Source: Peptococcaceae bacterium
Lineage (GTDB): Bacteria > Bacillota > DSM-521 > Neomoorellales > Neomoorellaceae
Direction: 5' to 3'
NCBI GenBank assembly: GCA_003509545.1
Contig: DOLC01000027.1
Location: 1 to 29,588 of the forward strand
Length of the DNA stretch: 29,588 nucleotides
Part shown: piece after piece, positions 14,721-23,640 of the stretch
How positions within the stretch are numbered: position 1 is the first letter of the stretch
Layout: every line of letters starts with the position of its first letter
Program-made: the position numbers and the translations under genes
Notes under the pieces: generated by a model
What the model saw: only the letters and a program-made list of their open reading frames with translations
Database searches by the model: none
What the model was told of the DNA's origin: nothing

Positions 14721-15509
14721 ATGTTAATAATCGGCGAGCGCATTAACGGCATGTTCAACGACATCAAGCGGGCCATCCAGGAACGCGACCCGGCTCCTGT
14801 GCAGGAATGGGCGCGGCGACAGGAACAGGGCGGAGCCCGGGCCTTGGACCTAAACGTAGGGCCGGCCGTGGCCGATAAGGTGGGGGCCATGAAGTGGCTG
14901 GTGGAGGTGGTCCAGGAGGTGAGCGATCTCACCCTTTGCCTCGATTCCACCAACATCGAAGCCATCGAAGAGGGCCTCAAACTATGCAAGAGACCGGCTA
15001 TCATCAACTCCACCAATGCCGACCGGGAGAAAATCGAGCGCCTGTTCCCCCTGGCGGTGGAGTACGGGGCCGCCCTCATCGGCCTTACCATGAACAAGAA
15101 CGGTGTGCCCAAGGATGCGGACACCCGCCTGGCCTTCGCCATGGAGCTGGTGGCCGCGGCCGATGAATTCGGCCTGCCCATGGAAGACTTATACATCGAT
15201 CCTCTCATACTACCGGCCAACGTGGGCCAGGACCACGGGCCGGAGGTCCTGAAGACCCTCTACCAGATTAAATTGCTGGCCAATCCCGCCCCCCGCACCG
15301 TCGTGGGCTTGAGCAATGTCTCCCAGAACTGCCAGGAACGGCGCCTCCTCAACCGCACTTTCCTCGCCATGGCCATGGCCTGCGGCCTCGACGCCGCCAT
15401 CGCCGATGCCTGCGACGAGGAGCTCATGGCCACCGCGGCGGCGGGAGAAGTACTCCTCAACCAGACCGTTTATTGTGACTCCTTCGTCAAGATGTTCAAA
15501 GCCCGCTAG
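14721..15509 (+). CDS. acsE: Methyltetrahydrofolate:corrinoid methyltransferase (MeTr)
   Basis: 262 residues, the full family length, forming a single pterin-binding TIM barrel. It opens LIIGERINGMF and has ALDLNVG, LDSTNIEAI, INSTNA, IDPLILP and GLSNVSQN (the Asn that helps protonate/activate N5 of methyl-THF). It transfers the methyl group from methyl-THF to Co(I) of AcsCD. It is the last of the Acs genes; a 104-base gap carrying a diverged copy of the dispersed repeat separates it from hdrC. Confidence 0.97.
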   Translation: MLIIGERINGMFNDIKRAIQERDPAPVQEWARRQEQGGARALDLNVGPAVADKVGAMKWLVEVVQEVSDLTLCLDSTNIEAIEEGLKLCKRPAIINSTNADREKIERLFPLAVEYGAALIGLTMNKNGVPKDADTRLAFAMELVAAADEFGLPMEDLYIDPLILPANVGQDHGPEVLKTLYQIKLLANPAPRTVVGLSNVSQNCQERRLLNRTFLAMAMACGLDAAIADACDEELMATAAAGEVLLNQTVYCDSFVKMFKAR

Positions 15510-15519
15510 GGTTTTTGTA

Positions 15520-15567
15520 GCGAGCGGAAACGGAGCAGGCGAAGACTTAAAGTTGGGTATACGCTGG
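15520..15567 (+). repeat. Dispersed intergenic repeat, diverged copy inside the acs-hdr operon
   Basis: GCGAGCG (15520-15526), then AGCAGGC (15534-15540), then a TGGGTATACGCTGG block (15554-15567). This is the same order and near-identical spacing as the copies at 27521-27569 and 29413-29460. The last block resembles the minus-strand copy (GGGGATACGTCAGG) more than the other two. It lies between acsE and hdrC, the functional boundary of the operon. Confidence 0.42.
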
Positions 15568-15613
15568 CCGCTAGGCCTGTGTAGGGGGACGACAGGGGAA
15601 AGGAGGAAGCAGC

Positions 15614-16159
15614 TTGGTAGAACTTAGGGACCCGCAGCCCCTCCGGTGGATAGAAGAACCTTCGGGTCAGCCGATCACCCGGTGCTTCCAGTGTTACAAA
15701 TGCAGCAGCGGCTGCCCGGTGGCAGGGGCTATGGATATCCTGCCCCACCAGATCGTACGCTTCGTTCACCTGGGCCTGGAGGAAGAACTCTTAAAGTGCA
15801 GGGCCATTTGGCTGTGTACCGCCTGCCATACCTGTAAAGCAAGGTGCCCCAACGGCATCGATATATCCGCCATAAACGACACCCTGAAGGCCGCGGTTCT
15901 GGCCCGGGGTCTACGGCCGGCCCTCCCGGCGGTGGCCGATTTCCACCGCCAATTCCTCGCTTCAGTGGAAAAGCACGGCCGTGTCCACGAACTCGGCATG
16001 ATGGTGGCCTATAAATTAAAAACCGGCAACTACCTGCAGGATGTTCCCTTAGGCATGAGAATGCTGGCCCGGGGCAAGTTCAAGCTGCTGCCCGACCCCA
16101 TCCGCGGTCAAAAGGAAGTCCGCACCCTCTTTCATAGGGCCCGAGGTGAACAACGATGA
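15614..16159 (+). CDS. hdrC: Heterodisulfide reductase-like subunit C
   Basis: 181 residues with two [4Fe-4S] motifs: CYKCSSGCPV (with the remaining Cys upstream) and CTACHTCKARCP. A helical C-terminal half follows. It passes electrons between HdrA and HdrB. The start is TTG at 15614, with AGGAGG seven bases before it. It overlaps hdrB by four bases (ATGA). In Moorella the HdrABC-MvhD-MetVF proteins form one complex with methylene-THF reductase activity, and this order reproduces that set. No membrane helices, so it acts in the cytoplasm. Confidence 0.93.
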   Translation: MVELRDPQPLRWIEEPSGQPITRCFQCYKCSSGCPVAGAMDILPHQIVRFVHLGLEEELLKCRAIWLCTACHTCKARCPNGIDISAINDTLKAAVLARGLRPALPAVADFHRQFLASVEKHGRVHELGMMVAYKLKTGNYLQDVPLGMRMLARGKFKLLPDPIRGQKEVRTLFHRARGEQR

Positions 16160-17031
16160 AAGTAAGCTATTATCCAGGCTGCTCCCTCCAGTCCACCGCA
16201 TCGGAGTATGGAGCCTCTACCGAGGCCGTCCTCCGGGCTCTGGGGATTACCGGAAAGGAGCTGCCCGACTGGAACTGCTGCGGGGCCACTTCCGGCCACG
16301 CAATATATCGCGGTTTGCACCAAGCCCTCGCCATACGCAATTTGCTAATAGCGGAAGGCGAAGGCCTCGACCTGGTGGTACCCTGCGCAGCCTGCTATAA
16401 CGCCCTGCGCTCCACCCGGCAAGTCCTGGCCGGCGGGGATCCCGAAGCCCTAAGGTTAAAGGAGGAAACGGAGCACCTCCTGGGACGCCGGTATCAAGGC
16501 GAGGTACGGGTGCTCCACATCCTCGAATTTTTGGCCGGCGAGGAAGTGGGGGCACTCTTATCGGCGCGTATCCGCGTACCCCTGGCCGGCCTGAAACTCG
16601 CCTCCTATTACGGCTGCCTCCTTACCCGGCCGCCAAGGACGGTAAGCTTTGAAACCAATCCCGAACAGCCCCGGCTAATGGACGACCTGCTGTCCCGGCT
16701 GGGAGCCTCACCTGTGGTGTGGAGCCACAAAACAGAGTGTTGCGGTGCGAGCCTGTCTATTCCTGCGCCGGAGATCGTTTGCGATCTGGTAGGCAAGATC
16801 GTCCTGGCAGCCCGCAGGGCAGGGGCCGACGCCATAGTAACGGCTTGTCCCCTGTGTCAGACCAATCTGGACGGCCGCCAGCCAGAAGGAGAGAAAATTC
16901 CTGTATTCTTCCTCACCGAATTAGTAGGCGTAGCCCTGGGGCTGAATCCTCATAAGTGGTTGCGCAAACACCTGGTGGACGCCCGTCCACTGCTGAAGGC
17001 CCACAACCTCATTACCGCGTCCCGGGCCTGA
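16156..17031 (+). CDS. hdrB: Heterodisulfide reductase-like subunit B
   Basis: 291 residues with two CCG domains. The first has YYPGCSLQ, NCCGATSGH and CAACYNAL. The second has YYGCLLTRP, ECCGASLSI and CPLCQTNLD. In methanogen HdrB these cysteines hold two non-cubane [4Fe-4S] clusters that cleave the CoM-CoB disulfide. This organism has no such substrate, so here HdrB is presumed to be an electron-transfer element toward MetVF, which is inference. The ATG lies in the stop of hdrC, indicating coupling. All expected CCG cysteines are present. Confidence 0.93.
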   Translation: MKVSYYPGCSLQSTASEYGASTEAVLRALGITGKELPDWNCCGATSGHAIYRGLHQALAIRNLLIAEGEGLDLVVPCAACYNALRSTRQVLAGGDPEALRLKEETEHLLGRRYQGEVRVLHILEFLAGEEVGALLSARIRVPLAGLKLASYYGCLLTRPPRTVSFETNPEQPRLMDDLLSRLGASPVVWSHKTECCGASLSIPAPEIVCDLVGKIVLAARRAGADAIVTACPLCQTNLDGRQPEGEKIPVFFLTELVGVALGLNPHKWLRKHLVDARPLLKAHNLITASRA

Positions 17032-17043
17032 ACGGAAGGTGGT

Positions 17044-20000
17044 GTGTTTACCGTGCCGGATAACACGTTACCGAAGGAAAAAGACAACACGGAAGTCGTG
17101 GGTGCTGTCTTAGTGGCCGGCGGGGGCATCGCCGGGATGCAGGCGGCCCTGGACCTGGCCAATGCAGGGTACCTCGTCCATCTCGTCACGGAGTCGCCCT
17201 CCATCGGAGGGAAAATGACCCAGCTGGACAAAACCTTCCCCACCAACGAATGCGCCATGTGTCTGCTGGGCCCCCGCATGACCGACACCCTAAACCACCC
17301 CAACATTCACCTTTACACCTGTTCTTCCCTGGAGGCCGTCGAGGGCAGCTGCGGCAACTTTAGGGTTCGCCTGCGCCGCCGACCGCGGTACGTAAACATC
17401 GAAGAATGCACGGCCTGCGGCGACTGCGAACAGGTGTGCCCCGTAAGCTTGCCCAACGAATTCAACGAGGGCATGGGTGAACGCAAGGCCATCTATAAAC
17501 TTTTCCCCCAGGCCGTACCTAACAAGTACTTGATAGAGAAGCGCGGCATCCCCCCCTGCCGCAGCACCTGCCCGGCAGGTACCAACGCTCAGGGGTACGT
17601 AGCCCTCATCTCCCAGGGGAAATTCGCCGAAGCCCTGGAGGTCGTGCGGCGCCGTATGCCCTTTGCCGGGATCTGCGGCCGCATCTGCCACCACCCCTGC
17701 GAAACCGAATGTAACCGCGCACGATTTGACGATCCCGTAGCCATCGCCTGCCTAAAGCGCGCGGCCTACGACTACGGCTGGGAAGAGGCCGCCGAGAAAG
17801 AAAAAGAAACCTACCGGCCCCTGGAGGTGCGGCCTGAGAAGGTGGCCGTCGTGGGGGCCGGCCCGGCGGGCCTCACCGCGGCCCAAGATCTGGCCCTGGA
17901 GGGATACCGGGTCACGGTATACGACGCCCAGGCCGAACCCGGCGGCATGATGAGGAGTGCCATACCGCGTTACCGCCTGCCCCTGGAAGTGGTGGAGCGG
18001 GAAACCCGGCGCATCCTGGACCTGGGAATAGAATTCGTTCCCAACACCCGGGTAGGGAAGGACGTCTCCCTGACAGAACTCCTCACCCGCTACGATGCCG
18101 TAATTCTTGCCGTAGGGCTCCAGCAGAGCAGGCGCCTAAACGTACCGGGTGCAGACCTCGACGGCGTAATGCCCGGGCTGGACTTCCTCCGCCGGGTGGC
18201 CCTGGGCGAAGAGGTCAAGATAGGCCGGCGGGTAGTGGTGATCGGCGGCGGTAACGTGGCCATGGATGTGGCCCGTACGGCCTTGCGCCTGGGAGCGGAG
18301 GAAGTCCGCGTGGCCTGCCTGGAGTCCCGCCCGGAAATGCCTGCCCATCCCTGGGAAATCGAAGAGGCCCTGGAGGAAGGCATTTTGCTCCACACCTCCC
18401 GGGGGCCCAAGAGCTTTTACGGAGAGAACGGCCGCGTGTCCGGGGTGGAGCTCATGGAATGCACCCGGGTCTTCGACGACGAAGGGCGCTTCAATCCCGA
18501 GTACAATCCCGCGGCCACGGAGGTACTACCGGCCGATACGGTCATCGTGGCCATTGGCCAGGCAGCCGACCTTTCCTTCCTAGACGAGGACGGCGGGGTC
18601 AGGGTAAACCGCGGCCTCATTGAGGCTGACCCCCTTACCCTGGCCACCTCCCGGACGGGAGTCTTTGCCTGCGGCGACGCGGTAAGGGGTGCCGGTTCCG
18701 TAGTAGAGGCGGTAGCCTCCGGGCATGAGGCCGCCGAAAGCGTAAAACGCTATCTCCAGCGGAAAGATCTCGCCGAAGGGCGCAGCCGGGACCAAGGGGA
18801 AAAACTCGGCCCGCCGGAAAAGATCATCCCATTCCCAGGCCGCCGGGTACCCCAGGATATGACTCCCCCCTCCGAAAGGATAAGGGATTTCCGGGAAGTC
18901 GGCCTGGGCTACACCAGGGAGAAGGCCATGGACGAGGCCAAACGCTGCTTGAACTGCGGCATCTGCTCCGAGTGCCTACAATGCGAAGCGGTATGCAAGA
19001 AAAAGGCCGTTGAGCACTGGCAACAAGAGGAGTGGGAGGAACTCCGGGTAGGCAGCATAATCCTGGCGCCTGGTTACGAACTCTTCGATGCCGGGCTGGC
19101 GGGAGAATACGGCTACGGCCAATATCCCAACGTTATCACCAGCATGGAATTCGAGCGGCTTTTGAGCTCCACCGGCCCCACTCAGGGCCATGTGGTCCGT
19201 CCCTCGGACGGCGAGGCCCCGCGGAAGGTGGCCTTCATCCAGTGCGTCGGCTCCCGGGACTGTGAGGGTGAGGGCAGCCCTTACTGTTCGGGGGTCTGCT
19301 GCATGTACTCCACCAAAGAGGCCCTTATTGCCCGGGAACATGATGCCAATATTGAGCCCACCATCTTCTACCTGGACATGCGGTCCTACGGCAAGAACTT
19401 CGACAAGTACGTCGAAGGGGCCAAGGAGAAAGGGGTCCGCTACGTGCGGGCCATGGTCTCCCGGGTAGAAGAGGATCCCGTCACCCATAACCTGTTCATC
19501 CAGTATGTCGACGGGAACAAAATCCGGCGGGAAGAATTCCACCTGGTGGTCCTGGCAGTGGGCATCCGGCCTCCCCGGGAAGCGGCCAAGCTGGCCCAGG
19601 TATGCGGCATCGAGCTCAACCGGTACGGCTTCGCCTCCACCCCGGAATGGAACCCCGTGGCCACCAGCCGCGACGGCATTTACGTATCCGGGATGTTCCA
19701 GGGACCCCGGGACATCCCCGAAACGGTTATCAACGCCAGCGCGGCGGCGGCCTGCGCCGGGGAATACCTGGCCCCGGCCCGCAACACCCTCGTAAAGCCC
19801 AAGGAATACCCGCCGGAACGCGACGTGGGCCGGGAGGAACCGCGGGTAGGGGTTTTCATCTGCCACTGCGGCATCAACATCGCCGGTGTGGTAGATGTCA
19901 AGGCCGTGGCGGAATTTGCCCGCTACCTCCCCGGGGTAGTCCACGTGGAGGACAATCTCTACACCTGCTCCCAGGACACCCTGAAGAAAATGCAGGAAGT

Positions 20001-21534
20001 TATCCGAGAACACCGTCTAAACCGGGTAGTGGTGGCCTCCTGCACCATCCGCACCCACCAATCCCTCTTCCGGGAAACCCTAAGGGAGGCGGGACTCAAT
20101 CCCTTCTATTTTGAGATGGCCAACATTCGCGACCAATGCTCCTGGGTTCACCGCGGCGAACCGGCCAATGCCACCGAAAAGGCCAAGGACCTCGTCCGCA
20201 TGGCGGTCGCCAAAGTCAAGACCCATGAAGCCCTCCACCTCCACCCAGTACCGGTGGTGCCCCGGGCCCTGGTCATCGGGGGCGGCGTGGCCGGCCTGAC
20301 GGCCGCCCTCGACATCGCCGAACAGGGCTACGAGGCCTACCTGGTGGAACGGGAGCCGGAGCTAGGAGGATTTGCCCGGAACCTGCGATTCACCCTGGAG
20401 GGGAGTGACGTTCAAGCCTATCTCCGGGACCTCATAGATAGGGTGCGGTCCCACCCGCGCATCCGCGTTTTCACCGGGGCGCGGCTGGAAGACTTCGGCG
20501 GTCACCAGGGCCACTTCACTACCACCCTTTCCCTGGCCCGGCCCGGCAAGGAGTTTCTCCGATCCACCGTAACCCTGGAGCACGGCGTGGTCATCGTAGC
20601 CACCGGCATCCGGGAAAGGGCCACCGACGAGTATCTCCGGGGACAGGACGAACGGGTGATCACCAATACCGAGCTGGAGCAGGCCCTGGCCTCCGGCACC
20701 TGGAACCCCCGGGCCAACAAGGAAATTGTTTTCATCCAGTGCGTGGGTTCTCGAGAGCCGGGGCGCCTTTACTGCAGCCGCACCTGCTGCGCCCAGTCCC
20801 TTAAGAATGCCCTGCACATCAAGGAACTTAACCCCGAGGCCAGGGTATACATCCTCTACCGGGACATCCGAACCTACGGTTTCCTGGAGGATTACTACCG
20901 CCTGGCCCGGGAGAAGGGGATTCTCTTCATTCCCTATGAACCGGAAAGCAAACCCGTGGTGCGGCGGAGGGACATAGGCCTGCTGGAAGTGGAGGTAAGG
21001 GATCCCGCTTCCGGCAGAACCCTCCTTTTGTGGCCGGACCAATTGGTCCTGGCCACCGGTGCGGCAGCGGCCGAGGGCATCGAGGAGCTGGCCACCCTCC
21101 TCAAGCTGCCCCTCAACGAAGATAATTTCCTGGTGGAAACCCATGCCAAACTGTCTCCTATAGATTTCCCCTCGGCGGGCATCTTCCTTTGCGGCGCCGC
21201 CCATTCTCCCAAATTCCTGGCCGAAGCCGTGACCCAGGCCAAAGGCGCCGTTGCCCGGGCCTGCACCATACTATCTAAAGAGAACCTGATGGTCGGCGGG
21301 GTAGTGGCCGTAGTAGAGGAGGACAAATGCGCCGCCTGCTTAACTTGCGTGCGGGTATGTCCCTACGGAGTACCCCGGATAAACGAGCGCAACGTGGCCG
21401 AGATAAACGCCGTCCAGTGCCAGGGATGCGGTACGTGCGCCGCCGAATGCCCGGCCAAGGCCATCCAGCTCCAGCACTACAAAGACTACCAGCTCCTGGC
21501 CAAGGTGGCAGGCCTCTTCGAGGAGGTGTCCTAG
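17044..21534 (+). CDS. hdrA: HdrA-like flavoprotein with inserted GltD-like module (1,496 aa)
   Basis: Domains in order: HdrA FAD motif GGGIAG (26-31) with Cys70/Cys73; ferredoxin motif Cys122/125/128/132; a GltD/NfnB-like module with two further cluster motifs (Cys172, 176 and Cys211, 215, 219, 223) and dinucleotide folds GAGPAG (271-276) and GGGNVA (401-406); return to HdrA with Cys635-651; a second HdrA unit starting CHCG (940-943) with FAD motif GGGVAG (1079-1084); and a C-terminal 2x[4Fe-4S] ferredoxin (Cys1429-1439 and 1459-1469). Methanogen HdrA is roughly 650 residues. The extra module offers an NAD(P)H site, consistent with flavin-based electron bifurcation. It starts at GTG 17044; GTG 17053 is an alternative with better spacing to AAGGTGG. 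Confidence 0.92.
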   Translation: MFTVPDNTLPKEKDNTEVVGAVLVAGGGIAGMQAALDLANAGYLVHLVTESPSIGGKMTQLDKTFPTNECAMCLLGPRMTDTLNHPNIHLYTCSSLEAVEGSCGNFRVRLRRRPRYVNIEECTACGDCEQVCPVSLPNEFNEGMGERKAIYKLFPQAVPNKYLIEKRGIPPCRSTCPAGTNAQGYVALISQGKFAEALEVVRRRMPFAGICGRICHHPCETECNRARFDDPVAIACLKRAAYDYGWEEAAEKEKETYRPLEVRPEKVAVVGAGPAGLTAAQDLALEGYRVTVYDAQAEPGGMMRSAIPRYRLPLEVVERETRRILDLGIEFVPNTRVGKDVSLTELLTRYDAVILAVGLQQSRRLNVPGADLDGVMPGLDFLRRVALGEEVKIGRRVVVIGGGNVAMDVARTALRLGAEEVRVACLESRPEMPAHPWEIEEALEEGILLHTSRGPKSFYGENGRVSGVELMECTRVFDDEGRFNPEYNPAATEVLPADTVIVAIGQAADLSFLDEDGGVRVNRGLIEADPLTLATSRTGVFACGDAVRGAGSVVEAVASGHEAAESVKRYLQRKDLAEGRSRDQGEKLGPPEKIIPFPGRRVPQDMTPPSERIRDFREVGLGYTREKAMDEAKRCLNCGICSECLQCEAVCKKKAVEHWQQEEWEELRVGSIILAPGYELFDAGLAGEYGYGQYPNVITSMEFERLLSSTGPTQGHVVRPSDGEAPRKVAFIQCVGSRDCEGEGSPYCSGVCCMYSTKEALIAREHDANIEPTIFYLDMRSYGKNFDKYVEGAKEKGVRYVRAMVSRVEEDPVTHNLFIQYVDGNKIRREEFHLVVLAVGIRPPREAAKLAQVCGIELNRYGFASTPEWNPVATSRDGIYVSGMFQGPRDIPETVINASAAAACAGEYLAPARNTLVKPKEYPPERDVGREEPRVGVFICHCGINIAGVVDVKAVAEFARYLPGVVHVEDNLYTCSQDTLKKMQEVIREHRLNRVVVASCTIRTHQSLFRETLREAGLNPFYFEMANIRDQCSWVHRGEPANATEKAKDLVRMAVAKVKTHEALHLHPVPVVPRALVIGGGVAGLTAALDIAEQGYEAYLVEREPELGGFARNLRFTLEGSDVQAYLRDLIDRVRSHPRIRVFTGARLEDFGGHQGHFTTTLSLARPGKEFLRSTVTLEHGVVIVATGIRERATDEYLRGQDERVITNTELEQALASGTWNPRANKEIVFIQCVGSREPGRLYCSRTCCAQSLKNALHIKELNPEARVYILYRDIRTYGFLEDYYRLAREKGILFIPYEPESKPVVRRRDIGLLEVEVRDPASGRTLLLWPDQLVLATGAAAAEGIEELATLLKLPLNEDNFLVETHAKLSPIDFPSAGIFLCGAAHSPKFLAEAVTQAKGAVARACTILSKENLMVGGVVAVVEEDKCAACLTCVRVCPYGVPRINERNVAEINAVQCQGCGTCAAECPAKAIQLQHYKDYQLLAKVAGLFEEVS

Positions 21535-21536
21535 CT

Positions 21537-21989
21537 TTGGCGGAATTCGAGCCCAAAATAATAGCCTTCTGCTGTTACTACTGCGCCTACTCCGCAGCCG
21601 ACCTGGCCGGCTCCATGCGCCTACAATACCCGGCCAACGTGCGCCTCGTAGAACTCCCGTGCACCGGGAAAGTAGACGTACGCGTCCTCCTGGGGGCCTT
21701 TGAAGAAGGGGCCGACGGCGTCTACGTGGCCGGCTGCCTCGAAGGGGACTGCCACTTCCTCAAGGGCAACATCCGGGCCCGGAAGCGCGTGGAATATACC
21801 AAAAAACTCCTGGACGAGATCGGCGTCGGTGGCGAGCGCCTGGAGATGTACAACCTGTCGAGTTCCATGGGGCCGCGCTTTGCCGAGATCGCCCGGGAAT
21901 TCACCGAAAGGATCAAAGGCCTGGGGCCCAGTCCCCTGAACCGGGGTTATTCTCCCACAAAGGAAGAAAAGGCGGGTGAGCAAAGGTGA
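21537..21989 (+). CDS. mvhD: MvhD-like [2Fe-2S] electron-transfer subunit
   Basis: 150 residues with the MvhD pattern: AFCCYYCAYSAADLAGS at the N-terminus, VELPCTGKVD, then VAGCLEGDCHFL. Conserved cysteines bind one [2Fe-2S] cluster, and the protein docks on HdrA. The start is TTG at 21537, with GAGGAGGTG inside the end of hdrA about nine bases before it. The longer in-frame reading inside hdrA is an artefact. Its stop overlaps metV (GTGA). No hydrogenase subunits (MvhA/G) are encoded here, so the electron donor is not H2 through a linked Mvh hydrogenase. Confidence 0.92.
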   Translation: MAEFEPKIIAFCCYYCAYSAADLAGSMRLQYPANVRLVELPCTGKVDVRVLLGAFEEGADGVYVAGCLEGDCHFLKGNIRARKRVEYTKKLLDEIGVGGERLEMYNLSSSMGPRFAEIAREFTERIKGLGPSPLNRGYSPTKEEKAGEQR

Positions 21990-22654
21990 TCGTTGCCGAG
22001 CCTAAACCTTTAGCAGAAGTGTCAGAACTGATCGGGGAGGCCCGTAAGATTCTCGTAGTGGGCTGTGGGGGCTGTGTCACGGTCTGCCTGGCCGGGGGCG
22101 AAAAGGAGACGGGTATCCTGGCCGCGAGCCTGCGCATGCTGCGCAAGAAGGAAGGGAAAACCCTGGAAACCCTAGAAGTAACCCTCACTCGCCAGTGCGA
22201 CCCCGAATACGTGCAGCTCCTGGACAAATACGTAACAGAAGATGTGGAGGGCATCGTATCCCTGGCCTGCGGGGTGGGCGTGCAGTTCCTGGCCGAGCGT
22301 TTTAACAAATGGGTGGTCCCGGCCCTTAATACCAAGTTCGCCGGCGGCGCCGTAGAACACGGGGTGTGGGAGGAGCGCTGCGGCCTGTGCGGCGAATGCA
22401 TCCTCCATCAGACCGGCGGCATCTGTCCAATAATCCGCTGTTCCAAGAGCCTCCTGAACGGCCCCTGCGGCGGCTCCCAGGGGGGCAAATGCGAAGTAAA
22501 TCCCGACCTTCCCTGTGCCTGGCAGCTCATCTACGACCGCCTGAAGGCCTTGGGCAAGCTCGACCTTCTCCTGGAGATCCGGCCGCCCAAGGACTGGTCT
22601 AAAGCCCGCGACGGCGGCCCGCGCAAAGTGGTACGAGAGGATGTGAGGATGTAA
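21986..22654 (+). CDS. metV: MetV, methylene-THF reductase partner subunit
   Basis: 222 residues. The N-terminal half is MetV-like (VVGCGGCVTVCLAGGEKE). A Cys-rich C-terminus follows (CGLCGECILHQTGGICP, RCSKSLLNGPCGG, GKCEV), consistent with iron-sulfur or zinc sites. It starts with GTG overlapping the mvhD stop and shares one base with metF (TAATG). MetV is needed for MetF activity in acetogens and links it to the Hdr/MvhD electron chain. Unlike E. coli, which uses a single MetF with NADH, acetogens often carry this two-subunit form. Confidence 0.93.
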   Translation: MIVAEPKPLAEVSELIGEARKILVVGCGGCVTVCLAGGEKETGILAASLRMLRKKEGKTLETLEVTLTRQCDPEYVQLLDKYVTEDVEGIVSLACGVGVQFLAERFNKWVVPALNTKFAGGAVEHGVWEERCGLCGECILHQTGGICPIIRCSKSLLNGPCGGSQGGKCEVNPDLPCAWQLIYDRLKALGKLDLLLEIRPPKDWSKARDGGPRKVVREDVRM

Positions 22655-23583
22655 TGGCCTTGATGACCGAGAGTAGACTGGAACGCCTCCTTTCCCAGGG
22701 CCACTTCGTGGTGAGCGGGGAGATCGGACCGCCCAAACACACCTCGCCCGAAGGCATCCTACACCATGCCGAACTCCTCAAAGACTATGTGGATGCCGCC
22801 AACCTCACCGACAACCAGACGGCCATCGTGCGCATGTCCAGTTTAGCTGCCGCCGTACACGTGCTGCGGGCCGGAGTGGAGCCTATCATGCAGATGACCG
22901 TCCGGGACCGCAACCGTATAGCCCTCCAAAGCGATCTCCTGGGGGCCTACAGCCTGGGCATCCGCAACGTCCTCTGCTTAACAGGCGACCACCAGTCCTT
23001 CGGCAACCACCCTACGGCGAAGAACGTCCACGACGTGGATTCCATCCAGCTTATAAAGATCGTCAAGGACATGAGGGACGACCGCAAGTTCGCCTGCGGG
23101 GAAGAGATCAAGGAACACGAACCGCGCTTCTTTATAGGGGCTGCGGCCAATCCCTTTGCCGATCCCTTTGAGTTCCGCGTCCTCCGCTTGGAGAAAAAGA
23201 TCAAGGCGGGAGCGGACTTTATCCAGACACAATGCATCTTCGACATGGAGCGGTTTGAACGCTTCATGGCCCTGGTGCGGGAACGCGGCCTCCACAAGAA
23301 AGCCTATATCCTCGCCGGTGTCATGCCCTTAAAATCTGCCAAAGCCGCCCGGTACATGCAGAAATCGGTGGCGGGCATGATCGTACCCGAGGAGATCGTC
23401 GCCCGCATAGAAAAGGCCTCCGATCCCCGAGAGGAAGGCGTGGCCATATGCGTTGAACAGATCAAACACCTGCGTAACATCGAAGGAGTGGCCGGAGTCC
23501 ACATCATGGCCGTAATGTGGGAAGAAATCATTCCCACCATTGTAAAAGAAGCCGGCCTGTACCCGCGGCCGTCGGTGGATTAA
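22654..23583 (+). CDS. metF: 5,10-methylenetetrahydrofolate reductase
   Basis: 309 residues forming a FAD-binding TIM barrel. VSGEIGPPK carries the catalytic-region Glu near residue 22. NLTDNQTA, LCLTGDHQSFGNHP, IGAAANPFADP and FIQTQCIFD match MTHFR signatures. It reduces methylene-THF to methyl-THF, the methyl donor for AcsE. It is translationally coupled to metV by a one-base overlap, with GAGG seven bases before the ATG. It is the last gene of the block. The next 120 bases have no strong intrinsic terminator. Confidence 0.96.
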   Translation: MALMTESRLERLLSQGHFVVSGEIGPPKHTSPEGILHHAELLKDYVDAANLTDNQTAIVRMSSLAAAVHVLRAGVEPIMQMTVRDRNRIALQSDLLGAYSLGIRNVLCLTGDHQSFGNHPTAKNVHDVDSIQLIKIVKDMRDDRKFACGEEIKEHEPRFFIGAAANPFADPFEFRVLRLEKKIKAGADFIQTQCIFDMERFERFMALVRERGLHKKAYILAGVMPLKSAKAARYMQKSVAGMIVPEEIVARIEKASDPREEGVAICVEQIKHLRNIEGVAGVHIMAVMWEEIIPTIVKEAGLYPRPSVD

Positions 23584-23640
23584 CCGGTTAACCCCCGGGC
23601 CGCAGCCCCAGGTTCCCACCCCTCCCTGCGGGAGAACGCC

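Noticed and set aside
14357..15220. 287-codon open frame on the minus strand across acsD-acsE
   Set aside because: It spans two secure genes in antisense. The Ser/Arg/Met-rich translation has no family character.
18976..20013. 345-codon open frame on the minus strand
   Set aside because: It is fully antisense to hdrA, whose cluster and FAD motifs are unmistakable. Gly/Val/Asp/His-rich translation is the usual GC-skew shadow.
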